Shown here one piece after another: positions 16,102 through 25,400 of a stretch of DNA of 64,000 nt (the first letter of the stretch is position 1; every line of letters starts with the position of its first letter). The translations under genes were made by a program, and so were the position numbers. The notes under the pieces are model-generated. The model was not told the origin of the DNA, made no database searches, and saw only the letters and a program-made list of their open reading frames with translations. This DNA is from Micromonospora sediminicola (lineage in GTDB: Bacteria > Actinomycetota > Actinomycetes > Mycobacteriales > Micromonosporaceae): assembly GCF_900089585.1 (NCBI RefSeq), contig NZ_FLRH01000004.1, positions 1,667,001 to 1,731,000 of the forward strand. Direction: 5' to 3'.

Positions 16102-17061
16102 GTGGCCCGCCAGTCGCCCCAACGGCCCGACGCCGACGAGCCCGAGCTCGACGAGACCGACGCGTCGGCCGCAGCAGACGAGGTCGAGGTCGACCGCCCG
16201 GCGGCGGACCGCACGCTCTGGGACGAGGTGCGGATCGACCCGGTGGAGATCGCCCTTCCCGCCGGCACCGGCTTCACGCTCCGGGCCTACCGGACGGCGC
16301 GCGAGCTGACCCCGACCGACGTCGCCGAGCGCGACGAGGACGACCCGTTCCTGGCCCGCCGTCAGGTCGTCGAGACCGAGGAGGACGAGGAGGTGGTGAT
16401 CCTCGACGAGGAGTTCGCCGCCCTCTCCGCCGAGAAGGACGACGAGGACGAGGAGAAGGACGGCGGCCGCGCCGGGGGACGTCGCCGGGGCAAGACCGGC
16501 GACGCCGGGGCCGAGACGGACGACGACGAGGCCGAGGAGGCCGAGGCCGAGGACGACGAGGACGACGCGGGCGACGAGGAGGTGCCGGTCTTCCTCAGCC
16601 ACAAGGGCCGGCTGCTGCTGTTCAAGACCCCCGAGTCGCTTGTCACTTTCATCCGTTCCGGTGCGCCCAACGACCTGTCCCAACTGGACAGCTGGAATGA
16701 ACTGTCCGAACGGCTGGAACCGGCCGACATCGCCCCGCTGGACGAGGACACCTACGAACTCGACCTGGTGGTGGAGAACCTTCGCGGCGGTCACGACGCC
16801 TGGGATCCCGCGCTGCTGATCGAAGCCGGTGAGATCGCCCGTGACCTGTCGTACGCCCTGCGGCTACCGGCCGTGCTCGACATGCTCTCCGCCGGCTCCA
16901 GCCTGGACGATCTGGACGAGGCGCTGCGCGCTTCTGTCAATGGCGGAATCGGTGGTTTCCTGGGTCGGCGCCGGCTGAAGAAAATCGGGGCACAAACCGC
17001 AAGTTTGGGTTGGCGCACCATTGTCGGCAAGATCTCTGCTGTTGTGGACTGGCGCGACTGA
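16102..17061 (+). CDS. Acidic protein of unknown function (actinomycete-conserved type)
   Basis: The 319-residue protein starts at a GTG with GGAGG 6 bp upstream (16092-16096). The N-terminal half is extremely rich in Asp/Glu, with a near-continuous acidic run at about residues 95-170 interrupted by a basic AGGRRRGK patch. The C-terminal half is folded-looking (VPVFLSHKGRLLLFKTPESLVTFIRSG..., DTYELDLVVENLRGG). It ends in a basic LGRRRLKKIG segment and VGKISAVVDWRD. Homologues are sometimes labelled DNA primase, but I see no zinc finger or TOPRIM motif that would support that. It precedes the IS110-like gene by 64 bp on the same strand and may be co-transcribed. Confidence 0.8.
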   Translation: MARQSPQRPDADEPELDETDASAAADEVEVDRPAADRTLWDEVRIDPVEIALPAGTGFTLRAYRTARELTPTDVAERDEDDPFLARRQVVETEEDEEVVILDEEFAALSAEKDDEDEEKDGGRAGGRRRGKTGDAGAETDDDEAEEAEAEDDEDDAGDEEVPVFLSHKGRLLLFKTPESLVTFIRSGAPNDLSQLDSWNELSERLEPADIAPLDEDTYELDLVVENLRGGHDAWDPALLIEAGEIARDLSYALRLPAVLDMLSAGSSLDDLDEALRASVNGGIGGFLGRRRLKKIGAQTASLGWRTIVGKISAVVDWRD

Positions 17062-17125
17062 CCCGGAGCGGGGAGCATCAGTCTCTGGCAGAACAAGACC
17101 TGTGTCCCGGGAGGAGGACGACGCC

Positions 17126-19516
17126 GTGGCGCTCGTGCGCGTGTACTGCGGTCTGGCCTCGGCAGATCCGGCCGACCGAACGGCTTCGGCCGGAACGACG
17201 CTGACGTCCGCTGTGGTCGACGACGCAGGCCGTCTGCTGCACGTCTGTGAGATCGGTGACGAGCCCGCCGGCTACGCCCGGCTGGTCGCGCTGCTGGTGG
17301 AGCGGTCCGGTGGGCCGAGTGGGGTGGCGATCGCCGCCGACTCCGACGACCACACCGTCACCTCGCTGCTCAGTGCCGCCGGCCGGCCGCTGGCGATCGC
17401 CGACGACGACTCGGTCGACGACTTCGCCGAGCGCTTCGCCGACGACGACTCCCTCGAGGAGATGCAGTCCTCCCCGGTCGAGCGCCGGGCGGTCGGGCTG
17501 GCCCGGGCCCTGCAGGCGGGCGCGCTGTCCGCGGTGACCCTCCCGGCGCCGCGCGACCTCGCCGGCTACAAGCAGGTTCTGGCCGCGCACGCGGCACTGG
17601 CCAGCGGGCGGCACTCGGCCGCGGTGACGCTGCGCGAGGTCCTCCGCGAGCTCTATCCGGCGGCGCTGCGCGCGTACCCGGATCCCGCCGAGCCGGTCGC
17701 CCTGGCCGTGCTCGACGCGCTGCCCGAGCCGGGCATGCTGACCGGCGCGTCCGGTCGCGGCCGCGACGCCGGCGTGGCCGCCGACGCGGTGACTGCGCAG
17801 CTGGCCGCCGACGGCCTGGCCGACGCCGACCGGATCGACGAGGCCGTGACCGCGCTGCGCGTCGCCATCTCCGAGACGCCCCGGCGGGCCACTGTCAACC
17901 GATCGCTCACCGCCGCCGTCGCCGAGACGGTGCGACAGGCCGTCGCGTCGGTCCGGGCCTGCGACGCCGGCTGCGACGCGCTGGTGGGTGCGCTGGCCGA
18001 GCGGGCCGCCCCCGCGCCGGTGGCCGGCCGCCGGGCCGCCGCCCGCCGGGGCGAGCAGGTGGACGAACTGACCCCGACCGTGTCGACCGGGCTGCGTCCG
18101 GTGCGCCCGGCCGAACCTGAGCCGACCGTCGAGCACGCCCTCCGGCGGGTCCGCCCCGAGCCGGCCCCCGACACCGTCGAGCCGGGTGGTCGCCGAGCCC
18201 GCCCCGAGCCCGTACCCGGTGGCCGGCGCAGCCGCCCGGAGCCCGTCTCCGGTCCGGCCGCACCGCCGTCGCCCCGACCGCTCGGCCCGCCGCCGGTCGC
18301 GCCCGCGCCGGTGGCTCCGCCGCCGGTCGCACCGACCCCGGTCGCCCCGGCGGCGGCGCTGGGTCGGCCGATGTCGGCTCCCCCGAGCCGCCCCGAGCCG
18401 ACCGGCGCACCCCTGCCGTCGCGGGTGGACGGTCCGACGAACCGACCGATCTCCGCTCCGCCCCCGCCGCCGCCCGGCATCACGCCGATCGCCCCGTCCC
18501 AGCGCGGCGCCGTGCCGCCCGCCGACGCCGGCGAGCCGTTCCGCCCGACGCTGACCACCGCCGCGATCAACAAGGCGCGGGCCGAGCGCCAGCGCACGGT
18601 GATCCCGCCGCGCCCCAAGACCAACCAGGAGCCGCCGACCGGCGGGTTCAGCGCCACCGACCTGAGCGTTCCGGTGCCGAGCCCGCGCCCCTCCGCGCCG
18701 GAACCCGCCCCGCCGGGCTCCCGCGCCAACTGGCCGCTGGTCAACACTGGCGACGACCAGAACGACCGGGAGCGGGAGGCACCCGCCTACCCGTACGGGC
18801 GGAGCGTGGACGCGCCGAGCGACCCGGGACGGGTCACCCCGCCGTGGCTCGCCGACGACCTGCCCCAGGAGCCGCCGATGCTGCGCCTGGTGGAGCCGCC
18901 GCCGCTCGCCGACCGGGCGCTGCGCAACGAGCTGGACCAGCCGACCGACCCGGGCCTCGACACGCCCCCGCTGCGGCTGGTCGACCCGGCCGACGCCGCG
19001 CGTCGGGCACCCCGCGCCGAGCTGCCCCCGCCGTTGGAGCGGCGTCCCGCGCCCAAGGAGCACCGGCCGCCGCCGGTGTCGGACGAGGGCGACGGTGACC
19101 TGCTGATCTTCGCGCAGGCCAAGTCGGCCTGGTTCGTCGGGCACGGCGACGAGGCGGACCTGGAGTGGTCGAGCACCGCGGACACCGGGTGGCAGGCCGC
19201 CGAGCAGGCCGCCCGCCCGTCGGTGGGCTCGGAGACCAAGGCGGGCCTGCCGAAGCGGGTCCCCCAGGCCAACCTGGTGCCGGGCTCGCCGCTGCGCGAG
19301 GAGCGTCCACTGCGGATCGTCCGCAACGCGGCCAGCCTCGCCGAGAACACCACGGGCTACTTCCGGGGTTGGCGTCGCGGTCAGGAGATCGGTGGCTTCG
19401 CGGTCGGCGGTCGGCCGGGCCGCGAGGCGGCCGGCGGCTGGGACTTCAGCCGGGACACCGGCGACCGCGACGACGAGCGGGAATACGAATACCGCTCAGC
19501 GGGATACCGGTCCTGA
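17126..19516 (+). CDS. IS110-transposase-like protein with Pro-rich tail and conservon-type C-terminal module
   Basis: The 796-residue protein starts at the GTG at 17126, 9 bp after GGAGGAGG; an in-frame GTG at 17102 lies before that site. Residues 1-200 resemble the N-terminal RuvC-like domain of IS110 transposases: a strand-turn VRVYCGLASADP, VVDDAGRLLHVCEIGDEPAGYARLVALL, GVAIAADSDDHTVTSLLSAAGRPLAIAD, then the helix ERRAVGLARALQAGAL and an LRELYPAALRAYPDP segment. The Asp normally found in the first strand of IS110 enzymes is not evident, no terminal repeats flank the gene, and the second transposase domain is missing. Thus it looks domesticated. Residues from about 300 to 650 are Pro/Arg-rich and probably disordered. 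The last 130 residues share SAWF, DTGWQAA and GLPKRVPQANLVPGS with the kinase encoded at 22453-26100. Confidence 0.75.
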   Translation: MALVRVYCGLASADPADRTASAGTTLTSAVVDDAGRLLHVCEIGDEPAGYARLVALLVERSGGPSGVAIAADSDDHTVTSLLSAAGRPLAIADDDSVDDFAERFADDDSLEEMQSSPVERRAVGLARALQAGALSAVTLPAPRDLAGYKQVLAAHAALASGRHSAAVTLREVLRELYPAALRAYPDPAEPVALAVLDALPEPGMLTGASGRGRDAGVAADAVTAQLAADGLADADRIDEAVTALRVAISETPRRATVNRSLTAAVAETVRQAVASVRACDAGCDALVGALAERAAPAPVAGRRAAARRGEQVDELTPTVSTGLRPVRPAEPEPTVEHALRRVRPEPAPDTVEPGGRRARPEPVPGGRRSRPEPVSGPAAPPSPRPLGPPPVAPAPVAPPPVAPTPVAPAAALGRPMSAPPSRPEPTGAPLPSRVDGPTNRPISAPPPPPPGITPIAPSQRGAVPPADAGEPFRPTLTTAAINKARAERQRTVIPPRPKTNQEPPTGGFSATDLSVPVPSPRPSAPEPAPPGSRANWPLVNTGDDQNDREREAPAYPYGRSVDAPSDPGRVTPPWLADDLPQEPPMLRLVEPPPLADRALRNELDQPTDPGLDTPPLRLVDPADAARRAPRAELPPPLERRPAPKEHRPPPVSDEGDGDLLIFAQAKSAWFVGHGDEADLEWSSTADTGWQAAEQAARPSVGSETKAGLPKRVPQANLVPGSPLREERPLRIVRNAASLAENTTGYFRGWRRGQEIGGFAVGGRPGREAAGGWDFSRDTGDRDDEREYEYRSAGYRS

Positions 19517-19638
19517 CCACCACGCCTCGGCGTGTTCCTACCCACACCCGGACGATTTGACGCCGGGTCCGGCCGGCCGGGAACATACCCGGCGGACCAG
19601 CGGCGGCGCCTGTTCGCCGGGGTGGGAAGGCGACTCCA

Positions 19639-20859
19639 TTGGCGACACCGGCATTCGACTCCACCGTGCTCACCCGTCGGGGCGTTCTCGCCGCCGCGGC
19701 CGGCAGCCTGCTGCTGGCCGGCTGCGGGCCGCAGGGGCAGCGCCCGGGTGACGGCGGGACCAGCAGCGCACCGGGCGACCAGGACCTGTTCGTCGGCGCG
19801 AGCCTGGAGCTGAGCGGACGCGGCGCGACGCTCGGCGTGTTCCAACGCCGGGCGCTGGAGATCACGGCGGAGTCGCTGAACCGGACCGGCATCCAGGTCG
19901 GCACCCTGCTCCGGTCGATCCGGTTGGACATCCGGGACAACGGCGGCAGCCCGGAGGTCGCCGCCCGACAGGCCGCCGAGCTGACGCGCGCCGGAGCGCA
20001 GGCACTGGTCGGTGGCGTTCTCGGTGAGACCGCCGCGGCCCTCGCGGCGGCGGCCCAGCGGCTCAAGACGCCCTACCTGTCCCTGGGCTACGGGGACCGC
20101 ATCGTGCTCCCGCTCCAGGAGCGTACGTTCAGCTTCAAGCTCACCCCGGACGGCACCGACATGGCCCGCCGGCTGGCGGACCTGCTCGAATCACAGCGGA
20201 TCCGCCGGGTGGTCCTGCTCGCGGCGGACGGACCCCACGGCGACTCGGGCGTGCGGGCGGTGCGGGACGCGCTCGACAACAGCAGGGTGGACCTGGTCCG
20301 GACGGTACGGCTGCCGGAGACCGGACGGAACTTCCGGTCCGCCGCCGAGCGCGCCGCCGCCGGCGAGCCGGACGGGGTCATCGTCTGGGGCACCGCGCCC
20401 GACTCCGGTGACGCGGCGCGGGAGCTGCGGCGCGCCGGTCACCGCGGCCCGCTCTTCTTCGACGCCGGGGCGGTCGCCGACGACACCGTGAGCGGCGCCA
20501 ACGCGACAGCGGTGGAGGGGGCGTACGCCGTGCACCCGGCGTGCCTGGGCGGCTCCCCCCTGACCGCCACCAGCACCGCGCAGGTGGCCCGCCAGGACTT
20601 CGACCGGCGTTACACCCAGCGGCACGGCACCTCGGTCGCCTTCGCCCCGTACGCGTCGGACGCGCTCCAGCTCCTGGCCGCGTCGGCGCGGAAGGCGACG
20701 AGCCTCGACCGGGGCCGGTTGCGGGCGTTCCTCCAGACCCAGATGGCCGAGGGCATCGCCGGCGGCTACGCCTTCACCGAGGGCCGGCACGGTGGCATGG
20801 AGGCCGACTCGCTCGGCGTCTACCTGGTCTCCCAGGGCAGCTGGACCCGGTACGCCTGA
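19639..20859 (+). CDS. Branched-chain amino acid-type substrate-binding lipoprotein
   Basis: The 406-residue protein belongs to the periplasmic binding protein family of Leu/Ile/Val or amide receptors. Its N-terminus contains a twin-arginine TRRGVLAAAAGSLLL followed by the lipobox LAGC, so it should be exported by Tat and lipid-anchored outside the membrane. The body has the expected LELSGRGATLG start, DNGGSPEVAARQAAEL and a hinge-type fold. No permease or ATPase genes are adjacent, so it may be a sensor component rather than a transporter part. The start is a TTG at 19639 with GGGAAGG upstream. It converges on the conservon. Confidence 0.88.
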   Translation: MATPAFDSTVLTRRGVLAAAAGSLLLAGCGPQGQRPGDGGTSSAPGDQDLFVGASLELSGRGATLGVFQRRALEITAESLNRTGIQVGTLLRSIRLDIRDNGGSPEVAARQAAELTRAGAQALVGGVLGETAAALAAAAQRLKTPYLSLGYGDRIVLPLQERTFSFKLTPDGTDMARRLADLLESQRIRRVVLLAADGPHGDSGVRAVRDALDNSRVDLVRTVRLPETGRNFRSAAERAAAGEPDGVIVWGTAPDSGDAARELRRAGHRGPLFFDAGAVADDTVSGANATAVEGAYAVHPACLGGSPLTATSTAQVARQDFDRRYTQRHGTSVAFAPYASDALQLLAASARKATSLDRGRLRAFLQTQMAEGIAGGYAFTEGRHGGMEADSLGVYLVSQGSWTRYA

Positions 20860-20866
20860 CCGTCGT

Positions 20867-20896
20867 CCGGTGACCGTCCCGCGGGGCGGTCACCGG
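20867..20896 (+). terminator. Hairpin after the binding-protein gene
   Basis: CCGGTGACCG at 20867-20876 pairs perfectly with CGGTCACCGG at 20887-20896, with further CCC/GGG pairing in the loop. It begins 7 bp after the stop codon of the substrate-binding protein. No U-tract is present. Confidence 0.7.
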
Positions 20897-20929
20897 GCGA
20901 CCGCGTACCGCATTCGACCACGGACGGCA

Positions 20930-20966
20930 GGAAGCGCCCGGTGGCCCATGGCCGCCGGGCGCTTCC
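20930..20966 (-). terminator. Hairpin terminator of the cvn operon
   Basis: GGAAGCGCCCGG at 20930-20941 and CCGGGCGCTTCC at 20955-20966 form a perfect 12-bp stem. It lies 10 bp beyond the cvnD stop on the minus strand, and back to back with the terminator of the convergent gene. Confidence 0.75.
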
Positions 20967-20975
20967 GCGTGTCGG

Positions 20976-21590
20976 TCAGGCGGGCGCGACGGCCCGCGAG
21001 CGCCGCATGGTGAGCACGTACTCGACCAGCGAGATCAGCACGTGCTTCGTCGACTCCCGGTTACGGGCGTCGCACGGCACCACCGGCACGTCGCGGGAGA
21101 TCGCGAGCGCGTCCCGCACGTCCTGCGGATCGTGGTACTGCATGCCGTCGAAGCAGTTGATGGCGATCAGGTACGGCAACCGCCGGTGCTCGAAGAAGTC
21201 GATCGCGGCGAAGCAGTCGGCGAGTCGACGGGTGTCGACCAGCACCACCGCGCCGATCGCGCCCCGGACCAACTCGTCCCACATGAACCAGAACCGCGTC
21301 TGACCCGGCGTACCGAAGAGGTACAGGATCAGGTCACGGTCGATCGAGATACGACCGAAGTCCATCGCCACCGTGGTCGTCGTCTTGCCCGGCACCTGCC
21401 GGGTGTCGTCGACGCCCACGCCGGCGGAGGTCATGATCGCCTCGGTGGTCAGCGGCGTGATCTCCGAGACCGAACCGACCAGCGTCGTCTTGCCGACGCC
21501 GAATCCACCGGCGATAACGATCTTCGCCGACGTCACGCGCCCGCTCGGGACCGGCGGCCGGTGCGACATGTCAGAGCCTGCGAAGTCCAC
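20976..21590 (-). CDS. cvnD: Conservon small GTPase (CvnD, MglA-like)
   Basis: This 204-residue Ras-like GTPase belongs to the multi-gene signalling complex found throughout actinomycetes. The P-loop GGFGVGKT is at residues 28-35, followed by SEITPLTTEAIMTSAG and the switch-like ILYLFGTPGQTRFWFMWDEL. The base-recognition region AINCFDG stands where NKxD is expected, as is typical for this family. I chose the GTG at 21590 because the resulting MDFAGSD start matches the family; an ATG at 21569 would leave 1 bp to cvnC. As written, it overlaps the end of cvnC by 20 bp. It is the last gene of cvnABCD. Confidence 0.93.
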   Translation of the reverse strand: MDFAGSDMSHRPPVPSGRVTSAKIVIAGGFGVGKTTLVGSVSEITPLTTEAIMTSAGVGVDDTRQVPGKTTTTVAMDFGRISIDRDLILYLFGTPGQTRFWFMWDELVRGAIGAVVLVDTRRLADCFAAIDFFEHRRLPYLIAINCFDGMQYHDPQDVRDALAISRDVPVVPCDARNRESTKHVLISLVEYVLTMRRSRAVAPA

Positions 21591-21951
21591 TCAGCACCCT
21601 CTCCAGCAGTTCAGTGCCCACCGCGTCGTCAGAGTCGTCCAGAATGGTCGGCTCGTGGACCGCGACCAGGCCGTCCGTCGCCATGTCGGCGATGAGCACC
21701 CGGGCCACGCCGAGCGGAAGCTGCATCCGCGCCGCGATCTCGGCAAGCGACTGCACGCGTCCGTCACACAACGCGGCTATGTACTGGTGTTCACGACCGT
21801 GGCCACCACCATTGCCAGTGGCAACCGCTCGGCCGCGCACCGTCGTCTCGACGAGCGCCTCCAGGGCGATGTCGAGCCGGGGACGGGTACGACCACGGGT
21901 AACGGCGTACGGCCGGACCAACGCTCCCGTCGGCTCGTCACGATCCGCCAT
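21571..21951 (-). CDS. cvnC: DUF742 protein (CvnC)
   Basis: The 126-residue protein has the DUF742 core: GALVRPYAVTRGRT, then a winged-helix-like SLAEIAARMQLPLGVARVLIADMATDGLVAVHEP. In conservons this protein bridges the kinase/roadblock complex and the GTPase. The ATG at 21951 is preceded by GGGAGGTGA 8 bp away, which decides the start over an upstream in-frame GTG at 21981. The gap to cvnB is 100 bp. Confidence 0.93.
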   Translation of the reverse strand: MADRDEPTGALVRPYAVTRGRTRPRLDIALEALVETTVRGRAVATGNGGGHGREHQYIAALCDGRVQSLAEIAARMQLPLGVARVLIADMATDGLVAVHEPTILDDSDDAVGTELLERVLSGLRRL

Positions 21952-22051
21952 GTCGCCGCTCACCTCCCTCGCACCCGGCACCGGCTCGCCCCGGTGGCAT
22001 CCGTCGCTGTCGTAGTTGTTCCCGCTCCTGACCCACCGGCCAGCGCGTCAT

Positions 22052-22456
22052 TCAGCCCATCATCCCCACAGCCGTACGCGGCTGCGGCGTCAGGGCGTCG
22101 CCCACCCGGTCCACGAGCAGGGCCATCTCGTACCCGACCTGACCAACGTCGCAGCTGCGCGCCGCGAGCACCGCGAACGACGAGCCGTCCGAGATGGACA
22201 TCAGGAACAGGAAGCCGTTGTCCATCTCGACGACTGTCTGCAGCACCGCTCCGCCCTCGAAGCAGCGCGCCGCGCCCTGGGTCAGGCTGACCAGGCCGGA
22301 CGCGATCGCCGCGAGCTGGTCGGCGCGGTCCCGCGGGAGGTCACGGGACGAGGCGAGAAGCAGGCCGTCGGCCGAGACCGCGACCGCGTGCGCCACACCG
22401 GGCACCCGGTCGGCGAAGTTGGCGAGCAGCCATCCGAGATCCTGCGTAGTAGTCAT
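22052..22456 (-). CDS. cvnB: Roadblock/LC7 domain protein (CvnB)
   Basis: The 134-residue protein is a classical roadblock domain: [56 protein letters not shown], and [22 protein letters not shown]. Such proteins act as non-catalytic regulators or scaffolds of small GTPases, here presumably CvnD. Its ATG overlaps the cvnA stop (ATGA), so the two are translationally coupled. Confidence 0.95.
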   Translation of the reverse strand: MTTTQDLGWLLANFADRVPGVAHAVAVSADGLLLASSRDLPRDRADQLAAIASGLVSLTQGAARCFEGGAVLQTVVEMDNGFLFLMSISDGSSFAVLAARSCDVGQVGYEMALLVDRVGDALTPQPRTAVGMMG

Positions 22457-25400
22457 CCTTGTTGCTCCTTCTGCCCGCTCCCGGCCACCGGGCCTGAGCC
22501 AGACTGCGAGGACTGCTGCCCGCCCGGAGTGCCCTCCGGGCCGGTCGTGTTGCTGTCGGTCGTGTTCCGCCCCCGCTGCACGCCCCGATGGTAGGCCGAG
22601 AGCAGACCGCGGACACCCTCCGGCGTCCGCCGCTGCGACGACGGCGACGGCTTGTCGATGCTGCCCGGCACGAGCTGCGCCATCGGCGTCCGCTTCGGCA
22701 GACCCTTCTGCGTGGTCTCCTCCACCGGCACCTCGGTGGCGGCCGAGGCGGCCCGCCAACCGTCGTCGGCCGCGGTCTGCCACGGCGAGGGCTGCTGCGG
22801 CGACGCCGGCTGCCGGGTGGGCAGCCCACCGGCGTACGCCGGACGGGCGTTGCCGTTCGCCGTGCCGTTGTCACGCGGGGCTCCGCCGGCCGTCGGAGTG
22901 TGTGCCATCGGTGTGTTACCTGTCGTTGCGGGTGTGGTCTGCGGCACGGCCCGGCCGGCGGTGTCCACCTTGGCGAACTGCTGGGTCGCGGCGCCGTTGG
23001 CCGGCCCGGCCGGGGCCGCCGCCTCCTCGTTGGGCCCGGGCCGGCGGGTGCGGAACCAGGCCGACTCGAGCTCCCGGAAGATCGGCAGCTCCATCGTCTC
23101 GTCCGCGTACCGCTGACGGTTGCCGGGCTGCTGCGGCGCGGCCTGGCGCGGTGCGGGGGCCGACGCCGGTTGGGCGGCCGCCGGCTGAGGGGCCGCCGGC
23201 GGGGTGGCGGGCTGCTGCGGCGCCATCGACGGCGTCTCCGTACGCGGGACCCGCGGCAACTCCGTGGTCATGTCCATGCCGGCGGGCAGCCGCTCCGGCA
23301 TGGCGGGGGCCGGCGCCGGGGTCGCCGGGGCGACCGGCGGCCAGACCGGCGGGGCGCCCACGTGCGGAGCGGACGTCGACGGGACCGGACGCGACGGCAA
23401 CTGGTCGGTCGGCGGGGCGGAGACCGGGTAGCCCGCGGTCGGCTGGCCGGAGACCGGCGCGGCCGAGACGGGGTGACCCGAGACCGGGTAGCCGGAGACC
23501 GGCGCGGCCGACACCGGACGGCCCTGGTACGGGTCGCCGGAGACCGGGTGACCGGAGACCGGAGCGGCCGAGACGGGACGGCCCGGGTACGGGTTGTTCG
23601 CGTACGGGTTGCCCGAGACCGGCGCGCCGGAGACCGGCGGCAGCGGCGGGGCCGACACCGGTGGGACCGGCGGGGCCGACACCGGCGGCGGGTTGTAGGG
23701 CCGCGCCTCCGGGCTGCTGGGCAGCTGCCGCGGGATGGCCGGCTGCTGACCGGTCGTGGCCGGGTCGCCCTCGGCCGGGTTGCGCCGCTGGGGCAGCGGG
23801 TCGACCGGCTGGCCGTTGGCGGCCCGCGGGGCGTAGCCGTCGCCGCCACCGGCGTTGGCGCCGGTGAGGTCGGACCAGGCCGGCATGGCACGACCGCCGC
23901 CGGCGTTGGCCGGGGTGCCGGAGCCGTTGCGGTGGCCCGGGTCGAAGGAACGCCCGCCGAGCGTGACCTGGTTGCCGGAGGCGCCGGGGTGCGGCGCGGG
24001 GGGCGGGGTGTGCGGGCCGTTGCCGAGCGCGGCCAGGGCGCCGAAGGCCGGCGTGGGGCCGCCCTGCTGCGGGCCGGCGGCGGGCAGCGCCGGGGCCGGC
24101 ATCCCACGACCGGCGAGGGCGCGCGGCACCAGGACCGAGGTGGGCATCGTGACGTCGGCGACGGTGCCTCGGTCGGCGGCGGGCCGCAGCTCGACCTTGA
24201 CGCCGTGCCGGGACGCCAGCCGGGCGACCACGACCAGGCCCATCATCCGGGAGACCGCCACGTCCACCTGCGGCGGCGTGGCGAGCCGCTCGTTCAGGTC
24301 GCGCAGCTGCTCGGAGCTGATCCCGATGCCGCGGTCCTCCACGTAGAGCGAGGCGCGGTCGCCGACCCGACGGGCCTCGACCATGACGCTCGAGTCCGGC
24401 GGCGAGAAGGCGGTGGCGTTGTCGAACAGCTCGGCGACCAGGTGCACCAGGTCGTTGACCGCGTGCGCGGCGACCTCGATGTCGCGGTCGATGACCCCGA
24501 ACTCGATCCGGGTGTAGTGCTCGACCTCGGACTGGGCGGCGCGGAGCACGTCGATCAGGGCGGCCGGCTCGCGCTGCACACGGGTGGAGTCCGCACCGGC
24601 GAGGACCAGCAGGTTCTCGTCGTTGCGGCGCATCCGGGTGGCCAGGTGGTCGAGCTGGAACAGCTCGGCCAGCCGGTCCGGGTCCTCTTCGCCGCGCTCC
24701 AGCCGGTCGAGGTGGCCGATCAGCCGGTCGACCAGGATCTGCGAGCGGCGGGACAGGTTGACGAACATGGTCGCGACGGAGGCGCGCAGGGCGGCCTGCT
24801 CGGCCGCGGTGCGGACCGCCTCCAGGTGGACGGCGTTGAACGCCTCGGTCACCTGACCGAACTCGTCCTTGCTGCGGACCGGCAGCGGTTCGGCGATCTG
24901 GTTGGCCAGCTGCACCGGGGAGAGCTGACCGGTCACCTGCGGGTCGCGCAGCCGGGCCACCGCCTGCGGCAGGCCGTACTGGGCCACCGAGAGGGCACCC
25001 TGACGCAGGTCGCGCAGCGAGCGGGCCATCGACCGGGCGACCAGGTAGGCGAAGAGGATGGCCAGCAGCAGCATGGTGAGCAGCAGGCCGGTCTCGAGGA
25101 ACACCTGGCGCTGCGTGTCCGACCGCAGCTCGTCGGCCTGCCGGACCACGTTGCCGTCGAGCCGGGACTCGACCGTGCGGATCAGCTTGGCGTTGCCGAC
25201 CATCGCCTGGTCCCACTGGTCCGGCCCGAACGGCGCGTTCTTCATCGAGCCGCTGTTGTTCGCCGACATGAAGCCGGTGAGGTTGTCGGCCTTACGCAGG
25301 TCGGGTCCCTCGACCGTCTGGTCGAAGAACTCGGCGTCGGCCGGGGTGGCCACCGACCGGAACGTCGCGAGGGCCTGCGCCTGGGCGGTGCCGCTGGCGA

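Noticed and set aside
17126-19516. Active IS110 insertion sequence
   Set aside because: It lacks the C-terminal Tnp_20-like domain and flanking ends, is far longer than a transposase and has a host-like regulatory tail.
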